Positions 37,745 through 50,130 are shown, counted from the stretch's first letter. The stretch is DNA of 64,000 nt from Gordionus sp. m RMFG-2023 (GCF_954871325.1 NC_088776.1:44224569-44288568); one strand, 5' to 3'. The notes: a model not told the origin generated them from the letters alone. Made by a program: numbers and translations.

Positions 37745-39394
37745 ATAAATATTCAAAACTCAATAATTTTATATTTCCGCCAATAGTCATATCAACTAAC
37801 AGCAATTTTTCACAGTCAACATACCTTTTTTAAAAGAACAAACGAATACCGCGAATCTATATTTCTCATAAAAAAACTTCAACTTGAAACTTTTAAACAT
37901 AATTATACCTGTTTTTTAGGAACACACTTACTAAATTAAACTCTTCTTAGAGCCTTGATACTTATATATATATTTATTTTTATTTAGTAATTAAATATAT
38001 TTTTATAAATATTTAGTTATTATATTTTTAAATAGTAAAATTAATAAAGATAATTAAGACATTTTTACTAACTGGAATTTTAATTAAACAATTTTCTTTT
38101 TTATTAATTGTTTGTTTAATCACTTTCAATCTTCTACATAATTTGGTTGTTTTTAAAATTTGTAAAAGATTCTTTTATTATGGGTTTAGTGTTTAATTTA
38201 TTATATTATTATCATGCTAAATTTTTATTATATTAATTTTTATTTCATTTATATTCTTGTTCTTTGTAATAAAAATTATGTGCCTCTTACTAAAGTAAAT
38301 GTTCTTGATTAATATAAAAATAATAATGTTTATATCTATTATAATTGTTATAATATTCTCTTAAATTATTTTATCAAAAAGATTTTATGTTTGCAAAAGA
38401 TATATTTTTAAGTTATTTCAAATAAATTTCAACTTTTTTAATAATAATTGAAAGTAAATTACATTTCATAAAATATAAATGTGGGCAAATATAAAAAAAT
38501 AAGCTTCAACATATATATTAAATCAAATTTTTCATTAATTTTTAATTTTTAATTTATAAAAGTAAAATAAGAATATTTTCTAGATGACGTATTTTTCAAA
38601 TATTTTAAATATAATTTTTTAGCGACTAAATTTTACAATATGTTTATTAATCAGATTAATAAATAACAAAAGTAATTTATTTTATTTGACACATAATTAC
38701 AAATATGATTTTTAAAATACTACATAAGAAATACAGTAACGTTGTTATAATATAATTAACTGTTTTCATAACATAATTTGTTCGGCGACAAAGAAGATGA
38801 GAATATAATTTGGTAATATTATTGATATTGACGAAATATATCCGTTACTCTAAAAACATGGGAAATGGGCACTTGCAAATCGGGGAAAAATTGGAAATTA
38901 AAATTTATAAAAAATATTTTCATAATAAAAAAATTTATAAAGTGCAAATAGTAAGTACATAAATATATTATAAATATAATTAAAAAACTAATTTTAAAAA
39001 ATGAAATACTAATAAAAATTAATTTTAAATACATTAATACCAAAAGAAAAAAAATTAAAAGGATAATTATTATCAATTACTACACTACGCGTAAAGAAAT
39101 AATGCAAATTCGAAGAATTAGGAGCCAAAACTAATTTGGGAAATATTTCAATAAAAACAAGGTATAAATCCTGTTTTGTCTAAGAAAATTATACAAGATA
39201 ATTTTTTTTCTTGATGGATGACCAAATTTATAATAAAAAATTTAATGATTTATATAACTATTGTAGTAGTGAAAATTTAAATATATTTTTGCCATATATC
39301 AAAAAAATAAATTTAAAAAAGTAATTTATAAACATTTTATGCCTTCTTAAAAAATAAAATGTTTATAGATTAATAACAACTGTAAATCTATGAG
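37745..39394. other. A+T-rich stretch, nothing recognised
   Basis: Very A/T-rich. The minus-strand open frame at 39076-38819 is a run of Ile, Leu and Phe codons typical of chance frames in such DNA. Confidence 0.45.
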
Positions 39395-39615
39395 TAGTGT
39401 TGTTAAATGGCTCGTGAGCCGATTTTTAAAATGGCTAACTCAATATTTTAGCTAGAAAAAATATTGCCTAAGCCTCGATATTTCGAAAAAATATATTTAG
39501 ACCTTAGTTCTTTCTATGAGTAAAATCTTCAGGCTTGCTTAATATTTTTTGTGGATGAAATATTGAGTTAGCCGTTTTTAAAAATCTGCTCAAAACGAGT
39601 CGTTTAACAACACTA
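39395..39615. mobile_element. Foldback hAT MITE, copy 5, with perfect 8-bp duplication
   Basis: The 221-bp element starts TAGTGTTGTTAAATGGCTCG and ends CGTTTAACAACACTA. It is flanked by identical TCTATGAG at 39387-39394 and 39616-39623. This 8-bp duplication assigns the family to hAT mobilisation. Confidence 0.92.
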
Positions 39616-39623
39616 TCTATGAG

Positions 39624-41280
39624 TCACTTAATAAAACGAAACAACGTCCTATAAAAACAAATTAAACGACAAAATTAAAGATATCACAATATCCCCAATA
39701 AAAAGGATTTGAAAGATCTCTTCTCTCAAGGAAAGAAGAATATTTTTTAAATAATATCGTAATTATCTAAAACCCAAATCAATAGATTATAATGAGACAT
39801 TAAATATTTACTTAATGTGGAAGCAAATATAAATCCTAGATAAAACGTTATCTGTTATAAAACCATAAGGTTGAAACATTAAATTCCATTTAATATTTAA
39901 TTTTTTTTATAATTTCACGTCCTTTCTGCTTTAATTCTACTTCGCTGTATTGGCATTTAAATTCCTTTGATTGAAATTTGAAATAGCAAATTATTTTATA
40001 TGATAAAAAAATTATATAGCAATATAACATGTGAATATTACTATAATACATTTTTTTTTAAATAGACTAGTAACTGTAACTAGTCACATTTTAGGAATAT
40101 AGCTAGTAACTATAACTAGATACTTTTCAAAAGTAACTTTAACCTTTAACAATACTATTAAAAATCGGGCCCAAAATCAAAAGTTTTAACTGCTTCTATT
40201 TCTCTTCATAAGCAGAAAATTGGCCCTATTAATGTCAAAATATACTAAAAGATTTTATAAACTAATCTATTACCTAAAATTTTATATCCAGCCCAAAATC
40301 GAATGCTCTTTTTGAGGATTTTTAAAACACCAGAAGTACTCACTCCATTGGGTTTAAAAAATTAGAGTCAAATAAAATATAAAAATCATTTTCATATTTT
40401 TTTTCGTTTATAGACTAAAATAATATTAATCAAATTTATATAAATTATGTTTAGATAAAGATGATGTAAATTATTTAAAAATATTAATAATCTTCTAAAA
40501 TTTGATTCTAAAATAATATTTTTATTTAAGATACCAGATTATGCCTTTCCTAAAATAATTTATTAAAAAAATTACATTAAATATAATTTATAATTATTAA
40601 AGTTATATTAATAAGAGGTCTACAAAACCCGGCCCGCTTTGGCCAGTTAAGAATTTTTGCAAAGTTATCGTCCGGTCAGTTATAGGCCAAAAAAATTTTA
40701 TATTTATATTCGAATTACGTGACAAACAATGGAGCGCCAAATCACAATGTTCCCAGACATCTCTCGTGTATGTTGAATCAGGGTAATGGGGAGATATTCT
40801 AGTAGAATATATGTATTTTTAACCTTATGAAATTAAAAACCCATTCTTTCTATTGCAAAGTAATAATAGAATAATTCATTACAAGAAATAAATACCATTC
40901 GGATGTTAATATGACTGGCTGAAGAACATATGTACCCAGGATTTAGATTTTTTCTCCATAATATTTATCGTTTGACTAAAATTCTACTTATTGCATAGGC
41001 CGGGTTAATTTATTTTCAGAATAATTTTGGGTTCCTCTCTTTTTTTAAAAAATGTTTTTTTTTCTGCAAATTTTGAATTATAGTCATTATTTTTGTTTTA
41101 GTATTATCTTGAGGGAGAGAACAGGGGGGGGGTTATGGGAACAATTTTTAATCGTTTAATATAGTATTTACGAAACAGGCAAATTTCTGAACTATGTCTA
41201 TGAGTAAAAGAATAAAATTGGGTGTGTGCAGGCAAGGCGGTTTCTTCTCCTCTTTCTATATCTAAATGACATAAGAATGA
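39624..41280. other. Spacer with GGCC-rich and G-run remnants
   Basis: A GGCCCG-type remnant lies at 40615-40700 and a G9 run with TTTACGAAACAGGC at 41128-41185. No gene is recognised. Confidence 0.4.
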
Positions 41281-41284
41281 AAAT

Positions 41285-42300
41285 ACAAGTTTATGGTGCT
41301 TTCCTTATTTTTTTATGGCTTGTAACTACAACTCTTGGAATATTGGGTGACGAAACCTGCTGGGGATAAATTTAAAATAACTTGAACAAATAATATGCTT
41401 TGGAATTATCCTACTCTCTTAAAATTTGCCGCTCTAATTTATTTTATAATTCAAAATTCATCTCCAGCAGGTTTCTTCACCCAATATTCCGAGAGTTGTA
41501 GTTACAAGCGATGCAAAAATAATGAAAGCACCATAAACTTGTAAAATAATCTAGTTCTCTTATAATTAGCTCCTTTAAATGATATAAAATATATAAATAA
41601 ATATTGGAAAAAGTTTAAAAAAAAACTGTAAGTTGGAAACCATAAAGGGTATATAAAAAATATACTGAATGAATTATAAAAATAATTAGAGCGGCAAATT
41701 TTAATGGTGCTTTCCTTATTTTTTTATGACTTGTAACTACAACTCTTAGAATATTGGGTGACGAAACCTGCTGGAGATGAATTTTGAATTATTAAATAAA
41801 TTAGAGCGGCAAATTTTAAAAGAGTATTATAATAAGTTCCAAAGCATATTATTTGTTCAAGTTATTCTAAATTTATCCCCAGCAGGTTTCGTCACCCAAT
41901 ATTCCAAGAGTTGTAGTTACAAGAAATGCAAAAATAAGGAAAGCACCATAAACTTATAAAATACTCTAGTTCTCATATAATTAGCTCCTTTAAAGGATAT
42001 AAAATATATAAATAAATATTGGAAAAAGTTAAAACAAAAACTGCAAGTTGGAAACCATAAAGGGCATATAAAATACTGAATGAATTATAAAAAAAATTAG
42101 AGCGGCAAATTTTAATGGTGCTTTCCTTATTTTTTGCATCGCTTGTAACCACAACTCTTGGAATAATGGGTGACGAAACCTGCTGAGGATGAATTTAGAA
42201 AAACTTGGACAAATAATATGCTTTGGAACTTATTATCCTACTATCTTAAAATTTGCCGTTCCAATTTTTTATATAATTCATTCAGTATATTTTTTATATG
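41285..42300. repeat. Tandem array of palindromic units, period about 415 bp
   Basis: Each unit is a long palindrome. A left arm with ATGGTGCTTTCCTTATTTTT and AATATTGGGTGACGAAACC faces its complement with CAGGTTTCNTCACCCAATAT and GAAAGCACCATAAAC. Units span 41286-41545 and 41702-41962, and a third (from 42113) keeps only its left arm. The linkers between units (ATAATTAGAGCGGCAAATTT and neighbours) also repeat. The 60-codon open frame at 41777 lies inside. Confidence 0.75.
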
Positions 42301-42359
42301 CTCCTTAGCTAATTACATATGAGAACTAGAGCATTTTAAATTATTATCTTAGTTTTAAC

Positions 42360-43342
42360 CAGGGATGCGAACCCGGTAAAATTTTAGCCCGGGTTCGGTT
42401 CGGGTTCTTTTTAAGGTAAAATAAAAATAGGTGGGTTCGGTTCAGGGAAATATTTTTGAACCTGGGTTTGGTTCTGGGTTCAGCTCGGGTTTAAGAATTT
42501 TTGAATTGATAAAAAAAAATTCTATATTTAAATCATAATTAAAAAACTAGATATATAATTGGCACAAAAAATAAATTTTTTATTTTATTTATAGGCAAAA
42601 TATAGTTAAAAATACAAAGCATAGTTATATATCAATTTTAAAAATTTAATGACATATTTCTTTAAATTTGTTGTTAAACGGCTCGATTTGAGCCGATAAA
42701 ACGGCTAACTTAATATTTTCCAGAAAAATATTACGCAAGCCTGAAGATTTTAATTATAGATGGCACAAAGGTCTAGACATCTATTAGCGAAATCTGGAGC
42801 CTTCGGCAATATTTGTTTGGTGAAAATAATGAGTTAGCCGTTTTTAAAAATCGGCTCAAAATGAGTGGTTTAACAACACTACTATCCAATTTAATGATTT
42901 TTACTTTGAAGTTCACTTTCATTTTCCTATAATTAGTAATCATAAAATTAAAAATAAATGGCGTAAATGAATTTAATTGTTTAAAATTTATTAACACTCC
43001 AATAGGAATCTTTGAGAATAAATTAAATAAGTTTTAAAAATGGCGTGAATGAATTAAGTTGTTCAAAATTTATAAACACTTCACTTAATTGTAAATTTGA
43101 AAATATTCTAAAATCTCGATTAATTATTAATATTTGTATTTGTATTTACATTTATACAAATATCTTAATATATTATTTTAAACAATACACTGAACCCGGT
43201 TGAACTCGGGTTCAAAAAAAAATTCACGGGTTCGGTTCGTGGTTTTGAAAATTTTATAAAGGGTTCAGGTTCGGTTCGGGTTCAGATTTTTTCCCTAAAA
43301 CTCGGGTTTTCTTTCCCGGTTCGAGTTCGGCTCGAATCCCTG
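42360..43342. mobile_element. Non-autonomous hAT-like element, 983 bp, intact ends
   Basis: Ends are CAGGGATGCGAACCCGG on the left and the complement of CAGGGATTCGAGCCGAACTC on the right. The subterminal regions are built from GGGTTCGGTTCGGG words. Perfect 8-bp duplications GTTTTAAC flank it (42352-42359 and 43343-43350). It has no transposase. A foldback MITE of the TAGTGTTG family is inserted at about 42665-42881. The minus-strand open frame at 42997-42773 has no similarity I know. Confidence 0.92.
42665..42881. mobile_element. Foldback hAT MITE, copy 6, nested
   Basis: Left end TTGTTGTTAAACGGCTCG with its first bases mutated; right end GTTTAACAACACTA. It lies wholly inside the 983-bp hAT-like element, so it arrived later. 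Confidence 0.85.
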
Positions 43343-43350
43343 GTTTTAAC

Positions 43351-44161
43351 ATCCAAATATATTTAAAATTTTTGTCAATTTTTGGAACTTTGGCGGCCCA
43401 AAATTCAAGCTTTGAGAGAGGTTGCGAGATAAATTTTACAATTTAAAAAGGTCAGCCAAAATGTTATTTTTTGGTTCGTCTATATTGAAAAGAAAAATAT
43501 TATATATGACTGTCTTGGCTTTCAAAATTAATTCCTTAATTTTTCAAGTTAAAAAACAAGCAAAAGTATTGGAAAATAACAGATTATAATATATTTTTGT
43601 TTTAAATAATCTTATATGTAAATGTTAGATTCGAATGGAGTTAATACACCTTTTATAAATAGTTTAATGACGGTTTTCAATTATATCCTTCAACAAAATT
43701 AAAAATAATTTTGTCACCACATTATCGATTTGCTATTATATTAAGACCTTCTTATAAATTGATATTATCATATATATTTATATACTTTACTATCTATCAC
43801 TCACTCTCAACTTAATTGCAAGATTATTTATAATCTTATTATCAATTTATGGGAAATGTAAATAAGAAGAAAAAATATATATTTGTCATAAATTATGTGC
43901 AATGAGATTATTAGATCTGTTTTTTTACTAGTTAATAACTATAATGGAGTGTTTTAATCCTAATTTTTTAATTTTAAGATAATGTAATTAAATAATACCA
44001 AAGAGTCTCAATTAATAACCACTTAATTTTTAGATATTTTTGATAAAAATAGGGTAATCCAAACAGGGGGGGGGAGAGGTAAGGGGAGGGTGTAGGAGAA
44101 AAATAGAAAATTAGAAAGAATAGGATTTGGATCATATTTTCCGACCAGCTAATAGTTCCTT
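43351..44161. other. A+T-rich spacer with a G-run
   Basis: A G8-containing GGGGGGGGAGAGGTAAGGGG patch lies at about 44066. No gene is recognised before the small secreted-peptide gene at 44162. Confidence 0.4.
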
Positions 44162-44575
44162 ATGAAGAGGGTTCCATTCGTATTTGAGGCATCAAATCGA
44201 ACTAGGGGAAGACTTCAAGTTTCTCGTCGTTATTAATAATTCAAATATATTATATTATAATCAACTGCATCTCGTCAGCCTCGCCAAATTCCGAGTAATC
44301 AACTACTAATTAAAGGTTTTAATTGACAGCAGTTCATTTATAGAATATTCTATTCATCATCAGGAGTCCTACAATACAAGAGCATAAGAATTTTCTATAA
44401 ATATTAAAAATGTTAAATGTAACAAGAAATATATTTTTTTAGGATATTAAAAAACAAAGAAGTAATAGCCAACAAATCATCTAGAATAAATAAAAGGCAT
44501 GATGACGACGAAAGTAAGAAACTACAAAACCTTAGGGTTAACCAATTATTAGCAGAAAATAATAGTGATCTCTAA
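44162..44575 (+). CDS. Small secreted peptide precursor (candidate), 3 exons
   Basis: Exons 44162-44170, 44206-44294 and 44443-44575 join in phase (0, then 2) to give 76 residues. The short first intron (35 nt) and the second (148 nt, acceptor ATATTTTTTTAG) are GT-AG. The N-terminus MKRGKTSSFSSLLIIQIYY continues IIINCISSAS, a textbook signal peptide with basic, hydrophobic and small-residue regions. A charged region follows, then a dibasic site (INKR) ahead of HDDDESKKLQNLRVNQLLAE and the C-terminus NNSDL. There is no amidation Gly. I do not recognise the family: a peptide hormone, a toxin-like or a mucus peptide are all possible. The three-codon first exon is the weakest part. The last two exons stand on their own through phase and composition. 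Confidence 0.5.
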
Positions 44576-46795
44576 GACAATCGCAATCCGCTATTCCCTC
44601 ATAGAAACGCAAAATGAACGCAGTTTACGACATAAGAGGAAGCGATGAGTTTATTAAAAAATTACACAGATCCTAGGTACACTTTCCTTACAATCCAAAA
44701 GTGCCCGTTAAATCTGCAGTGCTTTTAGCTTTTATATGTGATATTATATCGTTGCAAAGGTATATCCAGATAGTGGGGGGGGGGAGGGGATTGGTCTTTG
44801 GCGCCATCAATTTTATTGGAAGGTTTTAGATCCGTTTTTAAAAATCTTTGCCAGATTGCATTAAAAAAATAAGAATAATTTTAGTCATTAGTGTTTGAAT
44901 TATTAACTTATAAATATTTATTTAAAAAAATGTTTATGATTATATTAGAGTATTGCAGGACCGGCACGTCAGCCCAGCCCGCTGGCCGAAAATAACATCA
45001 TCAATAAAAGCATAAAATGAGGAGAAACAGAAAAAATGCAGAACTAAAAAAAATATGCTATTGTGATGTTAGAAATTTCCACGTGATATTGGAAAATTTA
45101 TAACACTTATATTAAAATGGTTTATTCATCTTACTATAGTATAATGGCTAATTTTTTAAGGGAAAGGCAGGATTAGATTTTTAGGTTGGAGGAGGGGGGG
45201 GGGGGTTGTTTATAAAAATTTCATTGTCATGTAGACGATGTGGTATATGTGTGATATAAAATATTAAGGTTAAGCTGGTATTTTATTTGTCACTAAAAAA
45301 ACAAATAAACTATATTGATAATTATGATTTAAAATATAATTATATATTTTTAAGTTTTGTAATTTAGATAATTAAGCTAATCAATTACAATTTTTCTATT
45401 TATTGTATCATTTTTTTAAAATTATATTTTCTTTTCCTATGAATTTGTTTCATCATAAGAAGAAACAAATTAAAAATCTAGTATAAGATATTTTTTTTTA
45501 TAAATTATAAAAAGGAGTGTTTTACATCTACATTTTTATGAAAGCATTTAGGTTAAGTTTAAAAAGACAGGAAAGATATATTTAATTGAAGATAGGTGAT
45601 GATTTGTCTAAATATATTTATCTCAAATGTCGAGACCAACTAAAAGATCAGGAGTTTTTAAATATAAGTTGTTAATCACCTTAACAGATTTTTTATATGC
45701 ATAAAAATTTCAAGATTTTGGCTTTTTTATCATTTTCAGTTTTTTTTATCTAATTAGTTTCCTCTTATTAAAGCATTTTGGGAAAAAATACCTTTGGTAA
45801 ACGAAGTTTATAATAATTATAGCAGGCACTTATAATAATCATTCAAATGATGACAGCAAGACCATTTTTAGCAGATAAATTAAATTGAAATTCACTAATT
45901 AAGAAATAACTCACATTATATATAAAATATTGAACTATTTCATTTATAAAATGAAAAATCTTAAAATAATAAGTTTTTTATTCTTTGATATGGATAAATT
46001 TAAGTAATGAACAGGTTAAATATCAATTAACACCTATTAAAAATTTTATCAAATAGATGTTATGATAAAACCATTTATCATAATTTTTTTTAGAAAAACA
46101 AAAAATAATTTATATGTGTGGTAATGATTGTTATAATGTAATGTCATTACTAATTATAATAATTATATTATACCACATTTTCATATCCGAAAATAATGGA
46201 TTTTTGGGGTAATTAAATTTATTATGGATCGTCAATATTTCATTTATATTTGCGGTGGTGCACAATATTTATGATATAAGATTTCTGGTTCTAATGAGGT
46301 ATAATATTGAGAAAAATGACGAGAAATATCTTAAGTATTAATGATCAATCTGAATCGATATCTTAAATATCCTTATATATTTAAATTTAAAAAAAAATAA
46401 AAATTTTACATTAAAATATTATTAGTTTATCTATTTCTGCTTTCATTCTATAATTTTAAAAGAACCTTTTGAAACAATAGGTCGATTTATTAGGCACTAC
46501 CAGAAGTCAAAACCGGTTAATTAGTTGATCATTTATTGGAAAAAGATATATATTCATATAAAACAACGAAATTCCAAGCTTATAATTGATAATAATTTAC
46601 CAGTGCCATATATGCAAAAGTAGACTGGCCAATAAATCAAGTGGCTATTTTGTCCAAATAAAATCTAAATGAGGCCAATCAGAATTTTCTTTATGATAAT
46701 AGTTATAAAAGTTTCTTTTATCATATTCATATATTTTATATTACAGAAAAACTTGTCAAATTTGGGTTCTTGATAATTCGAGCAGCACACTCATT
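44576..46795. other. A+T-rich spacer with two G-run elements
   Basis: G9 at about 44777, followed by TTTTATTGGAAGG, shares that word with the element at 59240. Another G-run (about 45190-45206) lies in GGAGGAGGGG context. A GGCCCG-type remnant is at 44950-44995. No gene is recognised. Confidence 0.4.
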
Positions 46796-46799
46796 TGAA

Positions 46800-48230
46800 A
46801 ATCAGCGCATTCGTGAATGAAATTCATTTTTTTTGAAAAAAATGATGAACGACGTTCCTATTATATTTGACAAACTTTGAAAATGATCGTGTTCCTTTTT
46901 TTAACGAACGCTTTCGTTTTTTACGTTCGTTCAATTTTTGAAAATCTTCTTATTTTTATTCATTTGATAAAAAATTATAATTCTATATATTAAAAATATA
47001 GCAGATTTTTTTAATAATAAAATTTTTTTCATTCCATCATTCTTATATATTAATAATTAATTAACAATATAAGATTATTAAATCGATTAAATAGTATTAT
47101 TGTAAAAAAAAACGCATGTAAATCATATAATGTAATTCTCATGTTTATTTATAATGTCCAAATTTTTTTGACATATATATAATACACAAACGAATTTCAA
47201 CAAAAGGATAAAGAAAATTTAATATTACAACTGAAATTAAAACAATAATTGTGGTTACATATAGTAATACAGTTATATGGTATAGATTAATGAATATGCA
47301 TTTAAATAGTATAGCTATTAAGCAAATTAGGACTAGAAAATAATTTAAAATAATATTATACAAATTTTTTTATTAAATACTCTTATAATGTGATTTTTAA
47401 TTTTCGTGGGAATGTTGCCAATTCATCAAGAATTTGTTGGAACAAAATCTCTGTGGATATTTAACAGAGCTAACCCATTTAGCCGAGATTCGGAAGTAGT
47501 ATAAATATGTTTTCAACCTTCTCAAGTTGGAAAAAGTCCTTTCATTCGTACATGTTGTAATAGGCAACCATGCAAGAATATAAAACAACTTCTAAATATT
47601 AGGAAATTGAGCCAAGGTTTCTTTACACCGATTTAGCGCATCAATAGCATGCTTAGGTAAAATAGCTAAACGTAGTAAATATTTATACCACAATTCGAAT
47701 TCACTGATTAAATTTTAGTTGAATAAAATTTTGCTAAACATTTAATTTTACCAATAGTGGCATTAGAAGAAGAAGGATCTTTGGGTAATAAAACTTGAAG
47801 AATTGCTAAAGACTTGTTTTTATCTAAAACCGTACTTTTATTTGAGATAAAAAAGTATCTAAGAATGGGATGAAAATGGATATTTTATATTATTTTTCAG
47901 TTGAGCCAATATTTATTTTACATCTCAATAATTGCTTAGGTGCTAGACGAGGTTTAATTAGTGTTATATCATAAAATTTAGCCTTCGATTCAACGTCTAG
48001 ATAAATATTATGAAAATATTCATATACATTCATTCTTATTGTATCTACCTGTTCATATATACTTTCCGACAAATCCATAACCTGAACCAAATCTAAATTT
48101 GGTTTTTGTAAATTTCTAGAAAGTAGTGAGCTATAGGGAAAATAATTTATTGATGCAACTAGCAGCAATGATATGATTGATCAATCGAATTCAATAATGA
48201 TATCGCTTCTGACGACACATTACTTTTTTT
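46800..48230 (-). mobile_element. hAT transposon fossil (TTF-type zinc finger / DUF4371 kind)
   Basis: Minus-strand transposase pieces are in order. SSLLSRNLQKPNLDLVQVMD, LSESIYEQVDTIRMNVYEYF and KPRLAPKQ lie at 48168-47890. Then come LWYKYLLRLAILPKHAIDAL and RCKETLAQFPNI with a stop (about 47690-47590). The C-terminal dimerisation block PITTCTNERTFSNLRRLKTY lies at 47570-47500. AACGTTC-rich terminal DNA lies at 46800-46940. Only the C-terminal third is preserved, with frame changes. The plus-strand 98-codon frame at 48173-48469 is low-complexity antisense. Confidence 0.8.
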
Positions 48231-48544
48231 CATGCTCAGCCTTATTTAACTTTTGTATTTCTATTTATTCTGTTCTACAAAATAGAAGTAAAAATGAAAA
48301 ATATTTAAAAAATTATAGATATTTATTAATAATTAAAATATTATTAAAAATACTTATTAATTCTAACTCACTAATAATTTTGAATAAAAAAAAAATTCTA
48401 TATAATAATAAAATAAATTACCTTGATTTCTCTTTAACTAAAAATTTTTCCATTTTATTAATTTTTTGAATAATGTTAATGTACTCACAAGGAAAGGAAA
48501 TTTTAATAAAATTTATTTATAAATGTTGGAAAATTGATATTCAA

Positions 48545-48670
48545 ATATTTGTAAAATTTTGATTGGGGGGGGGGGGGGTAAAATTTTTATTAGCTTAAAA
48601 TGATATTTATGAAAACAATTAATTTTGCGATACGGATCCCCCCCCCCCATTGGTTACGCGCCTGGTTTAA
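48545..48670. repeat. G-run/C-run foldback element (reverse orientation)
   Basis: A G12-14 run on the left and a C11 run on the right bracket about 60 bp containing TATTAGCTTAAAATGATATT, and the unit ends GGTTACGCGCCTGG. In reverse complement this matches the AGGCGTAGCCAGGGGG element at 17270, including ATATCATTTTNAGCTAATAA. It is about 120 bp long. Confidence 0.6.
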
Positions 48671-49105
48671 CAGGTAATTGTAAAGCCAATGCGCAATACA
48701 GACATGGAGGATTCTAAATTCTTATATATTTCAAAGAGTAACAATTTTATTTATATAACTTAAATAAATATTGAAATGTATCCAAATTAGAATATTAAAT
48801 ATAAAACAGAAAACAGAAAATTATTTTAAAGTAAATAAAACACAGAATTTATTTTTAGTAAAAATATCAGTATTTTTTATCCTTACCTTCAAGATATGAC
48901 ATGTGAGGAGATGATAGCTTTAAGATTCTTTCTTGAAATAAAAGATGAATATTGGAATTAAAAAAAGAATCTAAATGAGCTCAACCTCAGTTAAATCTAG
49001 CCAAACAAGAGCAAAATATCAACTTTTGACAAAACTGATGCTAAAACTTTATTAGATGAAAAACTGTTATTCCTTCACTAGTTATTCCTTCACACATTTA
49101 TAAAA
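48671..49105. other. Spacer, nothing recognised
   Basis: A/T-rich, without a credible open frame or repeat. Confidence 0.4.
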
Positions 49106-49112
49106 ATCAAAA

Positions 49113-49620
49113 ATGATCCCTAAAAAAATCAACCAAGAAAATATGAATGCAGCTCTTTTCACTATTATTTTAAATAATACCTTAGCTTCTAATAATGAAT
49201 CAGCATTCAATTCATTGGTTAATAAACATCCATCCCGTGGGAGACATATTGTATCTAAAATCATAGTCTCGCGTTTAAAATCAGCAATATCATCATCCCT
49301 TTCCAATCAAATGGGGTTTGCAGGCCTGTCGTTACAGGTCCAAATTTAATTTTCCTTAAAATTGATCTCAATAATGTATTTAACTCTATTAAAAGAAATC
49401 ATTTTATTCCCATATTCTGCAATAACTATCCAGATTATACTAATGCTATTTCGCATAGCTACTCTAAATCCACCTATTTAAAATTATATGACAAAATTAT
49501 CTTTCTTTTGAAGGTATTCAGCGAAATAATCCATTCGGTCCACCATTATATTGCCTTGTCAAACATTAATAGAGTTTATCCAAGTTTTATCTTTATTAGA
49601 AATACCTGGATTAAGAAAAT
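49113..49620 (+). pseudogene. LINE reverse transcriptase fragment
   Basis: The first frame (49113-49349) ends KSAISSSLSNQMGF, matching the LxxxLSPxQLGFG region that precedes the catalytic core. After a frame change FLKIDLNNVFNSIKRNHFIP (about 49355-49415) is the first catalytic Asp motif (LLKxDFKNAFNSVRRD in relatives), followed by SHSYSKSTYLK. The DD box is not visible. This is the same invertebrate retroelement type as the C-terminal fragment at 37310. Sequence to about 50060 may be its decayed continuation. Confidence 0.6.
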
Positions 49621-50130
49621 GGCTTCATAGCCGATGACCCTTCTTAATAAATACCATTCCAGTCATTATTAATAATCTTACGCTAATTAAAGGATTATCT
49701 CTTAGAAAGATGAAGTTGAAATTTTCTCTCACCATTTTCATTATCCTGGTCCTTTAGTTCAATTACTCATTTTGGCACTCCAATTGGTGGTGGCATTGCA
49801 TTTTAAATGAACCACCAGTCCAACAGGCGTTATTTCTACTTTAAAATTATATTATTACAAAGATTTCCTGTCCCAACATGAGTTGTCTCCGCACAATGCT
49901 TGCTATCGTCAATTAAATTTTTAGATGAATCGTGGCTCCAGGCGCTCCTCTTCCATGCAAAAAGGGCATGTATGGTTTCCATTCCCCATTCATCCTCTCT
50001 CTTGCTGCTTTTATTTCCTCAAGATTAAACATTTCAAGTTTAACTTAAGGCTGCCCTAGAAAACCGTACACTTAGGTGAACAATAGTCAACCTGACATTA
50101 ATAGGCAGACATCAACTCTTTATGTATATG

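Noticed and set aside
44599-44661. 20-codon frame starting MNAVYDIRGSDEF just after the secreted-peptide gene
   Set aside because: Too short and without splice or initiation support. It probably lies in the 3' untranslated region.
48173-48469. 98-codon open frame on the plus strand
   Set aside because: Low-complexity Asn/Lys/Ile/Leu sequence, partly antisense to the hAT fossil.
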